A stretch of DNA of 59,621 nucleotides from an uncultured Actinomyces sp. (GTDB lineage Bacteria; Actinomycetota; Actinomycetes; Actinomycetales; Actinomycetaceae), in contig CALHZX010000123.1 in the NCBI GenBank assembly GCA_938040725.1, forward strand, positions 1-59,621, written 5' to 3'. The position numbers were made by a program, and so were the translations under genes. The notes beneath the pieces are model-generated. The model had not been told where the DNA came from. It saw nothing but the letters and a program-made list of their open reading frames with translations, and ran no database searches. Position 1 is the first letter of the stretch. Each line of letters opens with the position of its first letter. Shown one piece after another: positions 26,300-34,686 of this stretch.

Positions 26300-27214
26300 G
26301 TGAGCAATTCTCAAATCCCGAATCCCCTGCCCAGCCCTCCCGGCGGTGCACGTGGGGCTTTCACTGCTCTCAGTCAATTCTCCGGTGCTGCCCAGGGGAT
26401 CCCGTACCAGGGTGGCGCTCAACCGATGCCCGCACCGCAAGCCTGGGGACAGCCGGGCCCCTACGCGGCTGCGCCGCGTCCGAAGCGTCCACCGCTCTCC
26501 ACGCGCGTGCGGGTCTGCCTGAGGCTTGAGCTGATCCTTTCGGTAATCGCGCTCGTTAACCTTTTCATTCCCTATCTCTTCGACGACTTGAGCATCTACT
26601 TCGAGCGTTTTACGAGCGTCTGGTTCTATGAGTCGGTCATTTCGTACATCATGACGATCATGCTGTCCGCTGTTGCGCTCCAAAAACGAAGTAAGGCAGT
26701 GCGCTACGCAATGGTCGGCGTCGTTCTCGTGTCCTTCCTGCTCATGGAACCGGTGCTCGCCGTCTTGGAAGGCGGGACGTGGTATTGGCTATTTTTGCCT
26801 CCGACGCTGGATCCGTCGGTCTTTGGTGATCATTGGTATGCCTCCTTGCTCGTTGTGCGTGGGGTTCTGATCTGGCTGATCGTGCGCTCCGGTCTCATCA
26901 TTGCCATTGTCCTTGCTGTGCCCGACCGGCGTCCCTCTGCTTCCACCCCCGTCGGTGCCCCCTTCGGTGCTCCGGTCGGCTACTACCCTCATGCGGCAGC
27001 ACCGGCCCAGCCTGCGTCGCCGCAGGGAGCTCCGATGCCGGTGTCGACAATCCCGCCCGCACCCCCGCAGGGAGCTCCGATGCACGTGTCGGCAACTCAG
27101 CCCTCGCCGCCCCAAGAGATGCCGGTGCAGACTTCAAGTCCCACCCTTGCGCCTCCGAGTGGTGCGCCCGCCGTGCCCGGGACTCCGGATGGTTCCGAGC
27201 AGACTGCGCAGTAG
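26300..27214 (+). CDS. Proline-rich membrane protein of unknown function
   Basis: 304 residues. A Pro/Gly/Ala-rich cytoplasmic N terminus (about 1-80) is followed by four hydrophobic segments (about 86-104, 117-138, 144-165 and 185-212) and a long Pro/Ala/Ser tail with near repeats of APPQGAPM. GTG 26300 follows GGAAGGACC; the longer upstream reading lacks a ribosome site. Layout (low-complexity N and C tails around a membrane core) resembles the Gln-rich protein after the tRNA. No family recognised. Confidence 0.7.
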   Translation: MSNSQIPNPLPSPPGGARGAFTALSQFSGAAQGIPYQGGAQPMPAPQAWGQPGPYAAAPRPKRPPLSTRVRVCLRLELILSVIALVNLFIPYLFDDLSIYFERFTSVWFYESVISYIMTIMLSAVALQKRSKAVRYAMVGVVLVSFLLMEPVLAVLEGGTWYWLFLPPTLDPSVFGDHWYASLLVVRGVLIWLIVRSGLIIAIVLAVPDRRPSASTPVGAPFGAPVGYYPHAAAPAQPASPQGAPMPVSTIPPAPPQGAPMHVSATQPSPPQEMPVQTSSPTLAPPSGAPAVPGTPDGSEQTAQ

Positions 27215-27318
27215 GGGCTTCGCTTCGACTGCTCCTGACAGCGCCCTGTAGCTAGGACGTACATCACCGCTTTCGGTTTGTGTCCTCCCGTTGAATGCTC
27301 TAAAGTATCTAAAGCCGA

Positions 27319-27395
27319 CGCGGGGTGGAGCAGTTCGGTAGCTCGCCGGGCTCATAACCCGGAGGTCGCAGGTTCAAATCCTGTCCCCGCTACCA
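27319..27395 (+). tRNA. Initiator tRNA-fMet (CAT)
   Basis: 77 nt including an encoded CCA. Anticodon CAT at 27353-27355, with three consecutive G-C pairs in the anticodon stem (GGG/CCC) and an unpaired first acceptor position (C1 opposite U72), the hallmarks of an actinobacterial initiator tRNA. T-loop GGTTCAAATCC is intact. Confidence 0.97.
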
Positions 27396-27400
27396 CCACA

Positions 27401-27432
27401 GACCCGGTCCCGTAAGGGGCCGGGTCTTTTTT
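27401..27432 (+). terminator. Rho-independent terminator of tRNA-fMet
   Basis: GACCCGGTCCC pairs with GGGGCCGGGTC (11 bp, one wobble) around GTAA, followed by six Ts. The only classic T-run terminator in the window. Confidence 0.93.
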
Positions 27433-27460
27433 GTCACCGGCATGTCAAAGGGTAAGCGCC

Positions 27461-27489
27461 TTGACTAATCCGCGTCTCGACGCGATAGT
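27461..27489 (+). promoter_or_regulatory. Promoter of the Gln-rich membrane protein gene
   Basis: -35 TTGACT at 27461-27466, a 17-nt spacer and -10 GATAGT at 27484-27489. Transcription should start near 27496, leaving a leader with GAGAGGA before the ATG at 27541. Confidence 0.7.
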
Positions 27490-27540
27490 ATTGGACGTTC
27501 GCCATCAGGAACTGCGCCTTCGGGTGCGAGAGGAATTGAG

Positions 27541-29190
27541 ATGAGCACTATTGATCTGTCGCAGCTCACCGCTGCAGACATGAGCAATCCGGCGCTGACA
27601 GCACAGGATCTCGCCGATATCACCGCCGCTCGTGCGGACCTGCATCCGTATGTGGCGTCGCACCCGTCGCTGTACCCTGCGCTTGCCCAGTGGCTGGCCA
27701 ACCGAGGTGTCGTTCCCGCGCAGCCCCCCGTGGCTCAGCCCGCTCCCACCTCCGCCCCCGTGCAGCCGACCGACCCCTTCAGTCCGCAGGACGCTGAGCC
27801 CACGGCGCAGACTGCTCCCACAGGTGAGTCCACGCCCGAGCCTGTGGTTGAGCCTGTGCAGTCCGATGCGTGGGGTGCTCCTCAGGGCGAGGCCGCTCCC
27901 GTGGTTGAGGAGGCTCAGCCGGTCGTTGAGTTCGAGCCGACCACCGAGGCGCCCCAGGTGACACCTGTGACGGAGACTCCTGCGGATGCGGCCTCGTCGA
28001 TCTCGGACGAGGATCTCGAGTACACGATCGTGGAAGGAACCCGCGACCCTTCCAAGGCCGCGAGTGATGCTGAGGAAAACGCTGCCACGCAGGCCTCTGG
28101 CTACGGCCAGAATCCGGCCCAGGGCGCCGGTGCTCAACAGGGCTACGGCCAGGCACAGTACGGTTCGCAGGCGGGCCAGCAGTCCCCGTACGCCGCTCAG
28201 AGCGGTCCCCAGGGGTATGCGCCGAACGGTCAGCAGTCCCCGTACGCTGCCCCGGGCACGCAGCAGGGCGCGTCGACTGGGCAGCAGTTTGGGGCTGCAG
28301 CACAGCAGTTCGGAGCGGCCGCGAACACGGCGTTCAACCAGTTCCAGAACGCTGTCGTCAACGAGACCGGCAAGGTGAAGGGCCGTTCCGTGCGCGCGAC
28401 GTACGCGCTCATCGGTATGGCGGCTTCCTTCGTCCTGTCGATCATGTCGATGGTCCTGCCGTTCGCGTCGGTGTACGGCATGTCCTTCTCGATGCTGGGG
28501 GCGGGCGGTTACGCCTTCTTCCACATCTTCCTCATGCTGGTCGTCCTTGGCCTGGGAGCTGCCTACTGGTTCACGAACCAGAAGTGGGCGTTCCTGTCTT
28601 CGGGTATCGCGGCGATCGTGGTTGCCCTGCTGGGCGTGCTCCAGTTCCTGAGCATTCTCGGTCAAGCAACTCCCGGCATCGGCGGAATTCTCTTCTGCCT
28701 CTTCTCGATTGGCCTCGGTGTGTCCGGCGGCATCCTGCTCCTGGAGCTCAAGAACGGCAAGGTCGCGCCGGTGAATAACCCGAACGCTTTCGGTGGCGCG
28801 TTCACTGGGGCACCCATGAATCAGCCCGGCCAGCAGCAGCCCGGCCAGCAGCAGTACGGCCAGCAGCAGTACGGCCAGCAGGGCCCGCAGGGCGGTTACC
28901 CGGGTGCTCAGCAGCAGTATGGCCAGCACGGCCAGCAGGGTCCGCAGGCCGGTTACCCGGGTGCTCAGCAGCAGTATGGCCAGCAGGGCCAGCAGTATGG
29001 TCAGCAGGGCGGTTACCCCGGTGTTCAGCAGCAGGGTGGCTTCCAGGCTCCTCAGGCGGCGCAGGGTCAGTACGGCCAGCAGCAGTACGGTCAGCAGCCT
29101 CAGTACGGCCAGAATCAGTACGGTCAGCAGGGCTACAACCAGGGGCAGCAGGGTGATAAGCCGTACAATCCCTTCGGGACGCGTTCCTGA
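27541..29190 (+). CDS. Membrane protein with N-terminal leucine-rich-repeat-variant domain and Gln/Gly/Tyr repeats
   Basis: 549 residues. N-terminal LRV-like domain, about 1-60 (ADMSNPALTAQDLADITAARADLHPYVASHPSLYPALAQWL). Then a Pro/Glu/Thr-rich disordered stretch, a Gln/Gly/Tyr segment, four hydrophobic segments (about 286-412) and a 115-residue C-terminal tail of YGQQ-type repeats. A strong promoter and a good ribosome site suggest high expression. The tail is prion-like in composition; related actinobacterial proteins are annotated only as hypothetical. Cytoplasmic exposure of both tails is likely from four membrane passes. Confidence 0.75.
   Translation: MSTIDLSQLTAADMSNPALTAQDLADITAARADLHPYVASHPSLYPALAQWLANRGVVPAQPPVAQPAPTSAPVQPTDPFSPQDAEPTAQTAPTGESTPEPVVEPVQSDAWGAPQGEAAPVVEEAQPVVEFEPTTEAPQVTPVTETPADAASSISDEDLEYTIVEGTRDPSKAASDAEENAATQASGYGQNPAQGAGAQQGYGQAQYGSQAGQQSPYAAQSGPQGYAPNGQQSPYAAPGTQQGASTGQQFGAAAQQFGAAANTAFNQFQNAVVNETGKVKGRSVRATYALIGMAASFVLSIMSMVLPFASVYGMSFSMLGAGGYAFFHIFLMLVVLGLGAAYWFTNQKWAFLSSGIAAIVVALLGVLQFLSILGQATPGIGGILFCLFSIGLGVSGGILLLELKNGKVAPVNNPNAFGGAFTGAPMNQPGQQQPGQQQYGQQQYGQQGPQGGYPGAQQQYGQHGQQGPQAGYPGAQQQYGQQGQQYGQQGGYPGVQQQGGFQAPQAAQGQYGQQQYGQQPQYGQNQYGQQGYNQGQQGDKPYNPFGTRS
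28828..29160 (+). repeat. Gln/Gly/Tyr-coding tandem repeats
   Basis: Repeated CAGCAGTACGGCCAG-type units with a higher-order copy of 57-60 nt; the segment GGTTACCC(G/C)G recurs at 28894, 28951 and 29011. All copies stay in frame. Confidence 0.8.
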
Positions 29191-29207
29191 CGCGTTGAGA
29201 GAACGCA

Positions 29208-29241
29208 GGGAGGGCCCGCGGCGAATGCCGCGGGCCCTCCC
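29208..29241. terminator. Bidirectional hairpin between Gln-rich gene and mgtC
   Basis: A perfect 15-bp GC stem (29208-29222 with 29227-29241) around GAAT, between convergent genes. Confidence 0.8.
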
Positions 29242-29256
29242 GTTTGTGTCGAACGT

Positions 29257-29949
29257 TTACTCGTCGTCGTCTTCGCTGATGTCGACGCCCGCGACGCCGT
29301 CGAGGTCTGCGAGCGTGGTGACGAGGAGAGACCGAGAGAGGTCCTGGCGCGTCGTCGCCGTGAATCGAGCGGTGGTGGCGCGCTCGGACGAATCCGTGCG
29401 GGTCGATACGCCTGAGACGTTCCAGCCGAGGGAGGAGACCTGGCCGAGCAGCGTTGAGAGAACCCCGTGTCCGGGCGTGTAGTGGACGGCGAGCGTGACC
29501 TTGTGCCCGTGGGTGCGCATGAGGATGAACTGGACGAGTGGGGTCAGCAGGGCGATGACGATGAAGTGCAGGACGGTTCCTGCGAGGGCAAGCCACCACA
29601 GGCCGGCACCGCAGGCCATGCCGATAGCGGCGGTCTCCCAGATCGTCGCGGCGGTCGTGAGGCCTCGGATCGCCCCGTGACGTGTGAGGATGATGCCGGC
29701 GCCGAGGAAGCCGATGCCCGACACGATCTGTGAGGCGACGCGCGAGGGGTCGTAGCGGGTGATGCCGTCGACGAGGATGTCGGAGAAGCCGTACTTGGAG
29801 ATGAGCATCATGAGGCAGGCTGTGAGGCCGACGATGGCCTGTGTGCGGATGCCTGCGCTCTTGCCTCGGATCTGTCGTTCGAGGCCGATGGAAGCAGAGA
29901 GGACGAGGGCGAGCAGCATCCAGCCGATACTCATGAGGGACTGTGTCAT
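29257..29949 (-). CDS. MgtC/SapB family membrane protein
   Basis: 230 residues. Four to five N-terminal membrane segments with the family pattern ALVLSASIGLERQIRGKSAGIRTQAIVGL and SGIGFLGAGIIL, and a C-terminal soluble ACT-like domain (about 150-230) ending in a DDDE run. Members affect magnesium homeostasis and survival in low Mg2+ or acid. AGGAGG lies 6 nt before the ATG and TAGACT is a possible -10 (29986-29981). Divergent from the permease. Confidence 0.9.
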   Translation of the reverse strand: MTQSLMSIGWMLLALVLSASIGLERQIRGKSAGIRTQAIVGLTACLMMLISKYGFSDILVDGITRYDPSRVASQIVSGIGFLGAGIILTRHGAIRGLTTAATIWETAAIGMACGAGLWWLALAGTVLHFIVIALLTPLVQFILMRTHGHKVTLAVHYTPGHGVLSTLLGQVSSLGWNVSGVSTRTDSSERATTARFTATTRQDLSRSLLVTTLADLDGVAGVDISEDDDE

Positions 29950-30101
29950 AGGGACCTCCTGCGGTGGCGTGGGTGGGTTTAGTCTAACCGCCTCGTGTGT
30001 GTGAGGCGCGTGAGGGGCGACGAGGTGGTGGCGGGGAAGGGGGTGTCAAGAGCGGAACTCAGCCCCGACCTCGTTAAAGAATGAGAAAAGAATCTACCAA
30101 G

Positions 30102-30130
30102 TTCGACACAAGCATTTGTGGGGCTAAGAT
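30102..30130 (+). promoter_or_regulatory. Promoter of the amino-acid permease gene
   Basis: -35 TTCGAC (30102-30107), 17-nt spacer, -10 TAAGAT (30125-30130). This places the transcript start near 30137 and rules out the longer reading frame that begins at 30081. Confidence 0.65.
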
Positions 30131-30164
30131 GGGACTCGACGATCGACAGATGAGGAACCCAGTC

Positions 30165-31667
30165 ATGGAAACCCCCACTCCCGACGACATTGCCACCGAT
30201 GTGCAGGAGCGCTCCAATACCGCGCTGAAGCGTGGCCTGGCCTCGCGCCATATGCAGATGATCGCCATTGGTGGCGCTATTGGCACGGGCCTATTCCTGG
30301 CCTCCGGTGCGACGGTTGCGAACGCCGGTCCGGGCGGTGCTCTCGTCGCCTACGCGGCAATCGGCCTCATGGTGCTGCTCCTCATGCAGTCCCTGGGCGA
30401 GATGAGTGCGCATCAGCCGGTCGCGGGCTCCTTCCAGACGTTCGCCACGAAGTTCATTTCCCCCTCCTTCGGCTTCGCCATGGGGTGGAACTACTGGTTT
30501 AACTGGGCGGTGACGGTGGCCGCGGACTTGGTGGCCTCGGGCTTGGTGATGGCCTACTGGTTCCCGTCCGTGCCGTCGTGGATCTGGGCGGTGTGCTTCC
30601 TCGGCGTCGTCGTCGGGCTGAACGCGCTGTCGGCGAGAGTCTACGGTGAGGCCGAGTTCTGGCTGGCCGCCATCAAGGTCGTCATCGTTATTGTGTTTGT
30701 TCTGTCGGGTGTCTTCATGATCGCGGGCGTGATGGGTCAGAATTCGCCGGGCCTGTCGAATTGGACGACTGGGGACGCGCCCTTCCATAACGGTTTCGTC
30801 GGCGTCATCGCGGTCTTCATGATCGCGGGCTTCTCCTTCCAGGGCACCGAACTGGTGGGCGTAGCTGCGGGCGAGTCCGAGAATCCGCGCAGGGATGTGC
30901 CGCGTTCGATCCGCACGGTGTTCTGGCGCATCATGTTCTTCTACATTGGCGCGATTGCGATCATCGGAACGCTGCTGCCGTACACGGATCCGAGCCTGCT
31001 GAGTGCGGCCGACGACTCGGCGAACAATATTGCCCAGTCGCCGTTCACGCTTGTGTTCGCGCGCATGGGGGTTGGCGCGGCGGCAGCCGTCATGAACGCG
31101 GTTATCCTCACGTCGATCCTGTCGGCGGGTAACTCGGGTCTGTACGCGGCCTCGCGCATGCTGCATTCGATGGCCCTGAAGCGTCAGGCTCCCGCGATTT
31201 TCGCGCGCGTCACGAAGGGTGGCGTGCCCGGCTATGCGATGGCGGTGACCACGGTGACGGCGGCGTGCGGCTTCCTCACGCAGCTGGTTTTTGAGGACGC
31301 CTACATCTGGCTGGTGAACATCGTCGGTATTTCCGGCATCATCATGTGGCTGGGCATCGCGGTCAGTCATATTCGCTTCCGGCGTGCCTACCTGCTGCAG
31401 GGGTACCGCCTCGAAGATCTGCCGTATCGTTCGCCGTTTTTCCCGGCTGGTCCCATCATCGCTTTCATCATGTGCCTGGTGGTCATGGCCGGGCAGAACT
31501 ATGAAGCCGTGCTTCACGGGCAGGTCTGGGAGGTAGCCTCCTCCTACATCGGCTTGCCGCTCTTTGGTGCGGTTTGGTGGGGCTACCACCTGGTGCGCAA
31601 GGATCGGACGGTGCCGCTGGGCGAGATGGACGTGGCCCCCGTCCAGATCGAGCCGGTCACTCGATAG
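30165..31667 (+). CDS. Amino acid permease, APC superfamily (AAT type)
   Basis: 500 residues, 12 predicted membrane segments. ALKRGLASRHMQMIAIGGAIGTGLF at the start of helix 1 is the amino-acid/proton symporter signature (AroP/LysP/GabP group), and SFQGTELVGVAAGESENPRRDVPRSI is the conserved loop. It imports an amino acid by proton symport; the substrate is not readable. Start 30165 is chosen because it follows the -35/-10 pair and a GAGG ribosome site. Confidence 0.9.
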   Translation: METPTPDDIATDVQERSNTALKRGLASRHMQMIAIGGAIGTGLFLASGATVANAGPGGALVAYAAIGLMVLLLMQSLGEMSAHQPVAGSFQTFATKFISPSFGFAMGWNYWFNWAVTVAADLVASGLVMAYWFPSVPSWIWAVCFLGVVVGLNALSARVYGEAEFWLAAIKVVIVIVFVLSGVFMIAGVMGQNSPGLSNWTTGDAPFHNGFVGVIAVFMIAGFSFQGTELVGVAAGESENPRRDVPRSIRTVFWRIMFFYIGAIAIIGTLLPYTDPSLLSAADDSANNIAQSPFTLVFARMGVGAAAAVMNAVILTSILSAGNSGLYAASRMLHSMALKRQAPAIFARVTKGGVPGYAMAVTTVTAACGFLTQLVFEDAYIWLVNIVGISGIIMWLGIAVSHIRFRRAYLLQGYRLEDLPYRSPFFPAGPIIAFIMCLVVMAGQNYEAVLHGQVWEVASSYIGLPLFGAVWWGYHLVRKDRTVPLGEMDVAPVQIEPVTR

Positions 31668-31782
31668 CGGGGACGAGGCCGGGGCGCGGTGGGTGGTTTC
31701 GCTCGGGTGCGCCGCTTGTCACCCCTGGGCGCTGCCCGGCGTGGCGGTGTGAGAGCTGCGCGCCGGTCCATAGGATGGGCGC

Positions 31783-32415
31783 ATGATCAACACGCGACGC
31801 ATTCTTGCCGTGACTTCCTTGTCTGCTCTCGTCCTGGGCATTGCTGCCTGTTCTCCGAAGGGTGCGACCCCCGAGCAGGGGTCGTCGACCTCGTCTGCTT
31901 CCCCGAGCGCTTCTTCTTCCCACAGTGGCGAGCCCGCGCAGAGCGGAGCTGGCCCGCAGAGTGGCGTGCCCGACGAGGGGAACCAGGTCCCCGAGGTGAA
32001 TGTTGCCGACAACGATCAGCGCTGCGACCTGTCGAACCTGCAGCCCTCCATCGACTCTCAGCAGGAGGCTGGTGGCACGACCTACGTGTCTGTGGGGTTC
32101 ACGAATGAGGGCCCCTCGTGCTGGATTGAGGGCTTCCCGCAGATTGTTTTCTCCGGCGGTGGCTCGGCTCTCTCGACTGCTGTGCGTGAGGGCGAGGACC
32201 CCGGCAACGTGTACACGGTCGCTCAGGGTGGCCGCGTGGGCGTGACCTTGACGGCAGAGTCGACGGACGGCGTCGACGGCTGCAACCCGGCCGATTCGGA
32301 GCTGATCGACATCATGCCCGAGGCCGGCAGCGGTGCGACGAGCCTGCAGCTGACCCTGCGCGTGTGCCAGGAGATCCCCTCGGTGTCGGTGAGCCCCTTC
32401 GAGCCGCTGTCCTGA
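31783..32415 (+). CDS. DUF4232 domain lipoprotein
   Basis: 210 residues. Lipobox LGIAAC with the lipidated Cys at residue 23, a Ser/Gly/Gln-rich linker (24-70) and a DUF4232 domain (about 75-205) with paired cysteines (QRCDLSN, PSCWIEGFP, DGCNP, RVCQE). Anchored outside the membrane, function unknown. TAGGAT lies 6 nt before the ATG with no ribosome site. Confidence 0.85.
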   Translation: MINTRRILAVTSLSALVLGIAACSPKGATPEQGSSTSSASPSASSSHSGEPAQSGAGPQSGVPDEGNQVPEVNVADNDQRCDLSNLQPSIDSQQEAGGTTYVSVGFTNEGPSCWIEGFPQIVFSGGGSALSTAVREGEDPGNVYTVAQGGRVGVTLTAESTDGVDGCNPADSELIDIMPEAGSGATSLQLTLRVCQEIPSVSVSPFEPLS

Positions 32416-32650
32416 GTGAGTGTGTGCTGCTGCCGGATACGCGTGGGGTGTCCTGCAGCTGTATATGTGGGTGCGCGGCTACATGGAAATAGGTGATTGG
32501 GCGCACTGCTGATACGCTGAGTCTGCTAGAAGAAGGAACTCCTCTTTCTCGTCACATCGAAGCGAGTGTGGCGTGTATTTCCTTCTTCGCCGGTCGACGC
32601 GTGACCTGTGCGCGCCGACTGCGCTAACAGAGATCCTGAAGGAGACACTC

Positions 32651-33001
32651 ATGGGTATGCGTTCCACGACGCAGGCATTCCAGTTCAACGTGCCGTTCGA
32701 GCAGCTGTTCCCGGCAGCTACCCAGGCCGTGCAGGCGGTCAAGAAGGCGACGCTGACGGGCGCCGACCCGAACGGCCGCGTGATTACTTTTGATACCCCG
32801 TTGGGCATGATGTCCTGGGGTGAGAACCTCGTCGTCGGTTTCATTCCGAATGAGGAAGGTGTCGTCGTCGAGGTCACCTGTTCGACGAAGGGTATGCCGA
32901 ACCTCATGCAGGACGGCCTTAACCGTAAGCAGATCGGCGCCTACATCACGGCGTTGTCGAACCTGGTGCAGGCGCCGTTCGTTGAGGTCGCCCGCTCCTG
33001 A
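32651..33001 (+). CDS. Conserved-looking hypothetical protein, 116 residues
   Basis: AAGGAGA lies 7-8 nt before the ATG at 32651; the longer reading from 32573 lacks support. Predicted alpha/beta fold (FQFNVPFEQLFPAATQAVQAVKK, then alternating beta strands), no signal peptide or membrane segment. The pattern resembles small proteins that assess a domain-wide hydrophobic ligand, but I recognise no family. It ends at a strong hairpin and forms a one-gene unit; the 235-nt upstream gap holds no other gene. Confidence 0.72.
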   Translation: MGMRSTTQAFQFNVPFEQLFPAATQAVQAVKKATLTGADPNGRVITFDTPLGMMSWGENLVVGFIPNEEGVVVEVTCSTKGMPNLMQDGLNRKQIGAYITALSNLVQAPFVEVARS

Positions 33002-33018
33002 CGCTCCGTCTAACGCCG

Positions 33019-33062
33019 ACTCGGCCCCAGCCTCGTACATGGTGACGAGGCCGGGGCCGAGT
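33019..33062. terminator. Terminator hairpin (dispersed family) between hypothetical gene and GH66 locus
   Basis: 18-nt arms ACTCGGCCCCAGCCTCGT and ACGAGGCCGGGGCCGAGT pair with one A-C mismatch around an 8-nt loop. It lies between convergent genes. Confidence 0.8.
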
Positions 33063-33126
33063 CTTGTTGCAGCGCACCGGGGCGCCGTCTCCTCCCCGGC
33101 TGTGCCCGTTCCGGGGAGTGGGTGTC

Positions 33127-34635
33127 TTACTGTCCGGAGAGGTTCGTGAGCGTCCAGCGCTGTGACGTGGAGGCATCAGAGCACTGCGAGATGACCGCCT
33201 GCGTGCTCTGCTGCGTCGTGTCGCCCGGGATCGTCAGGCACAGGCCGGACGCGCGGTTCACCAGCTGACCAGAGCCGTTGATATCCCACTTCTGGGACTC
33301 GAGCGTCGGGTAGCACGTCCACATGTGCGCGACCGTGCCCTCGCCGGTGTATCCGCCCACCACGGCGACGCAACGATCGCCGATGCGCAGGTGCCCATCC
33401 CCCTGGTAGACGACAGTCTGCGCGGCGCTGTTGCCGGCGCAGTTGCTGTTCCACACGGGGGTGCCGTCGGAGCCTTTCGGATCCTGGGAGGTTAGGCACT
33501 GGCCGAGGCCGTTACGCAGCTGGCCGACGATCGTCGCAGGCACCAAGCCCGCATCGGCCGAGGTGGTGTTGGCGGAGGCATCCGCTGCCTGAGGCGCGAC
33601 AGGCGCGCGGTCCGCAACCTTAGTGGGGGAGAAGACCACCATGTCCCACGAGGACAGGCAACCCACGTTGAACGTGAGAGTCGTGCGACCCTGCTCATCC
33701 GTGCCCGTCGTGAAGTCGAGGAGCATCGGGCGGCCACCGTCAACGTCCGGGCTGACGGCGTAGATGGAGCCGGGGGCCGCCTCGCCGCCCTCCAGATGGT
33801 ACGTGACGGACGTGTTGTCGAAGGCAAGGATCTGCTTGGCGGCGTTACGCCAGTACTCGTCGTTGCCCTCGCTGTCGTTGGTGCGCAGGTTGATCAGGTG
33901 CAGGGCCGTGCCCGCGTTGGACGTCATGGTGTTCGCCCAGATCGTGTTCGCGGACCCGTCCGTCGAGGTCGGCAGTCCCACGCCGTTTGTCGAGACCTCT
34001 ACCTGGCGCTCCTTGCGCGTCAGGTTGTCGCCGAAGAGCAGGTTCTCGTAGGCGGTGGAGATGTTGTAGTAGTTCTTCATCCACGTCTGGAGGTCAGCGG
34101 ACATGGAGCGTCCCGAGTTCACGAAGAACTCGTTGTCGAGCATGCGCCCGTAGTCGCCGAGCTCCAGGTGGTGCGCGCCGTTCGCAGCGAACGCCGCGTC
34201 CGCGAGCTTGATGGAGTCCGAGTTGAACTCGCGGAAGGTAATGCAGTCAATGTTGACGGGCGCGTAATTCTTGTCGTTGGGTACCCAGTAGGAGATCGTG
34301 TGGACACCGGGAGTGAGCTCGACGGTCTCCGTCATGTCCTTCCACGTGTAGTAGCTGCCCGTCTGATCGAAGTGAACGTATTTGATGAGCTTCTGCTGCC
34401 CGGTCTTACCCATGTCGAGGATCATCTGGTGGTAGGCGTCGTCCGCGTCCTGTCTCGCGTATCGCGTTGTAAACGTAAACGTGCCGCCCTGACCGGCGTC
34501 AACGGTGAAAGTGACGGTGCTGCCGCCCGCGGAGAAGTTGCCAGCGTAGGCGCCGCCCGACGCAGAATCGTCGCCGGAGAGGATCTGGGCACCGCCGCTC
34601 ACGCTCGCCTGGTCGGACTCGGCCTCGATACGCAC
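33127..34635 (-). pseudogene. C-terminal part of an amber-split GH66 enzyme: CBM35-like insert, GH66 remainder, ricin B lectin
   Basis: This frame continues in phase from the upstream half across a single TAG at 34689-34687. The segment to about 34250 resembles a CBM35-type carbohydrate-binding module (IEAESDQASVSGGAQI...GAYAGNFSAGGSTVTFTV) inserted into the glucanase, as in Bacillus cycloisomaltooligosaccharide glucanotransferases. GH66 sequence then resumes (ADAAFAANGAHHLELGDYG), and the last 150 residues form a ricin-type trefoil (QCLTSQDPKG, QKWDINGSG, QRWTLTN). The first possible internal start is near 34635 and would give a protein without signal peptide or catalytic residues. Confidence 0.82.
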
Positions 34636-34686
34636 GCCGTTGTCAGCAGCAATTTCGGGGTGCTTGTACTCGTTGGCCGCTGCATC

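Noticed and set aside
27461..27489. CRISPR-like spacing in repeats of 28828-29160
   Set aside because: The repeats are coding, contiguous and in frame, with no spacers or cas genes; there is no CRISPR array in the window.
30081..30164. N-terminal extension of the amino-acid permease
   Set aside because: The -35/-10 pair at 30102-30130 lies inside the extension, so transcription starts after 30081.
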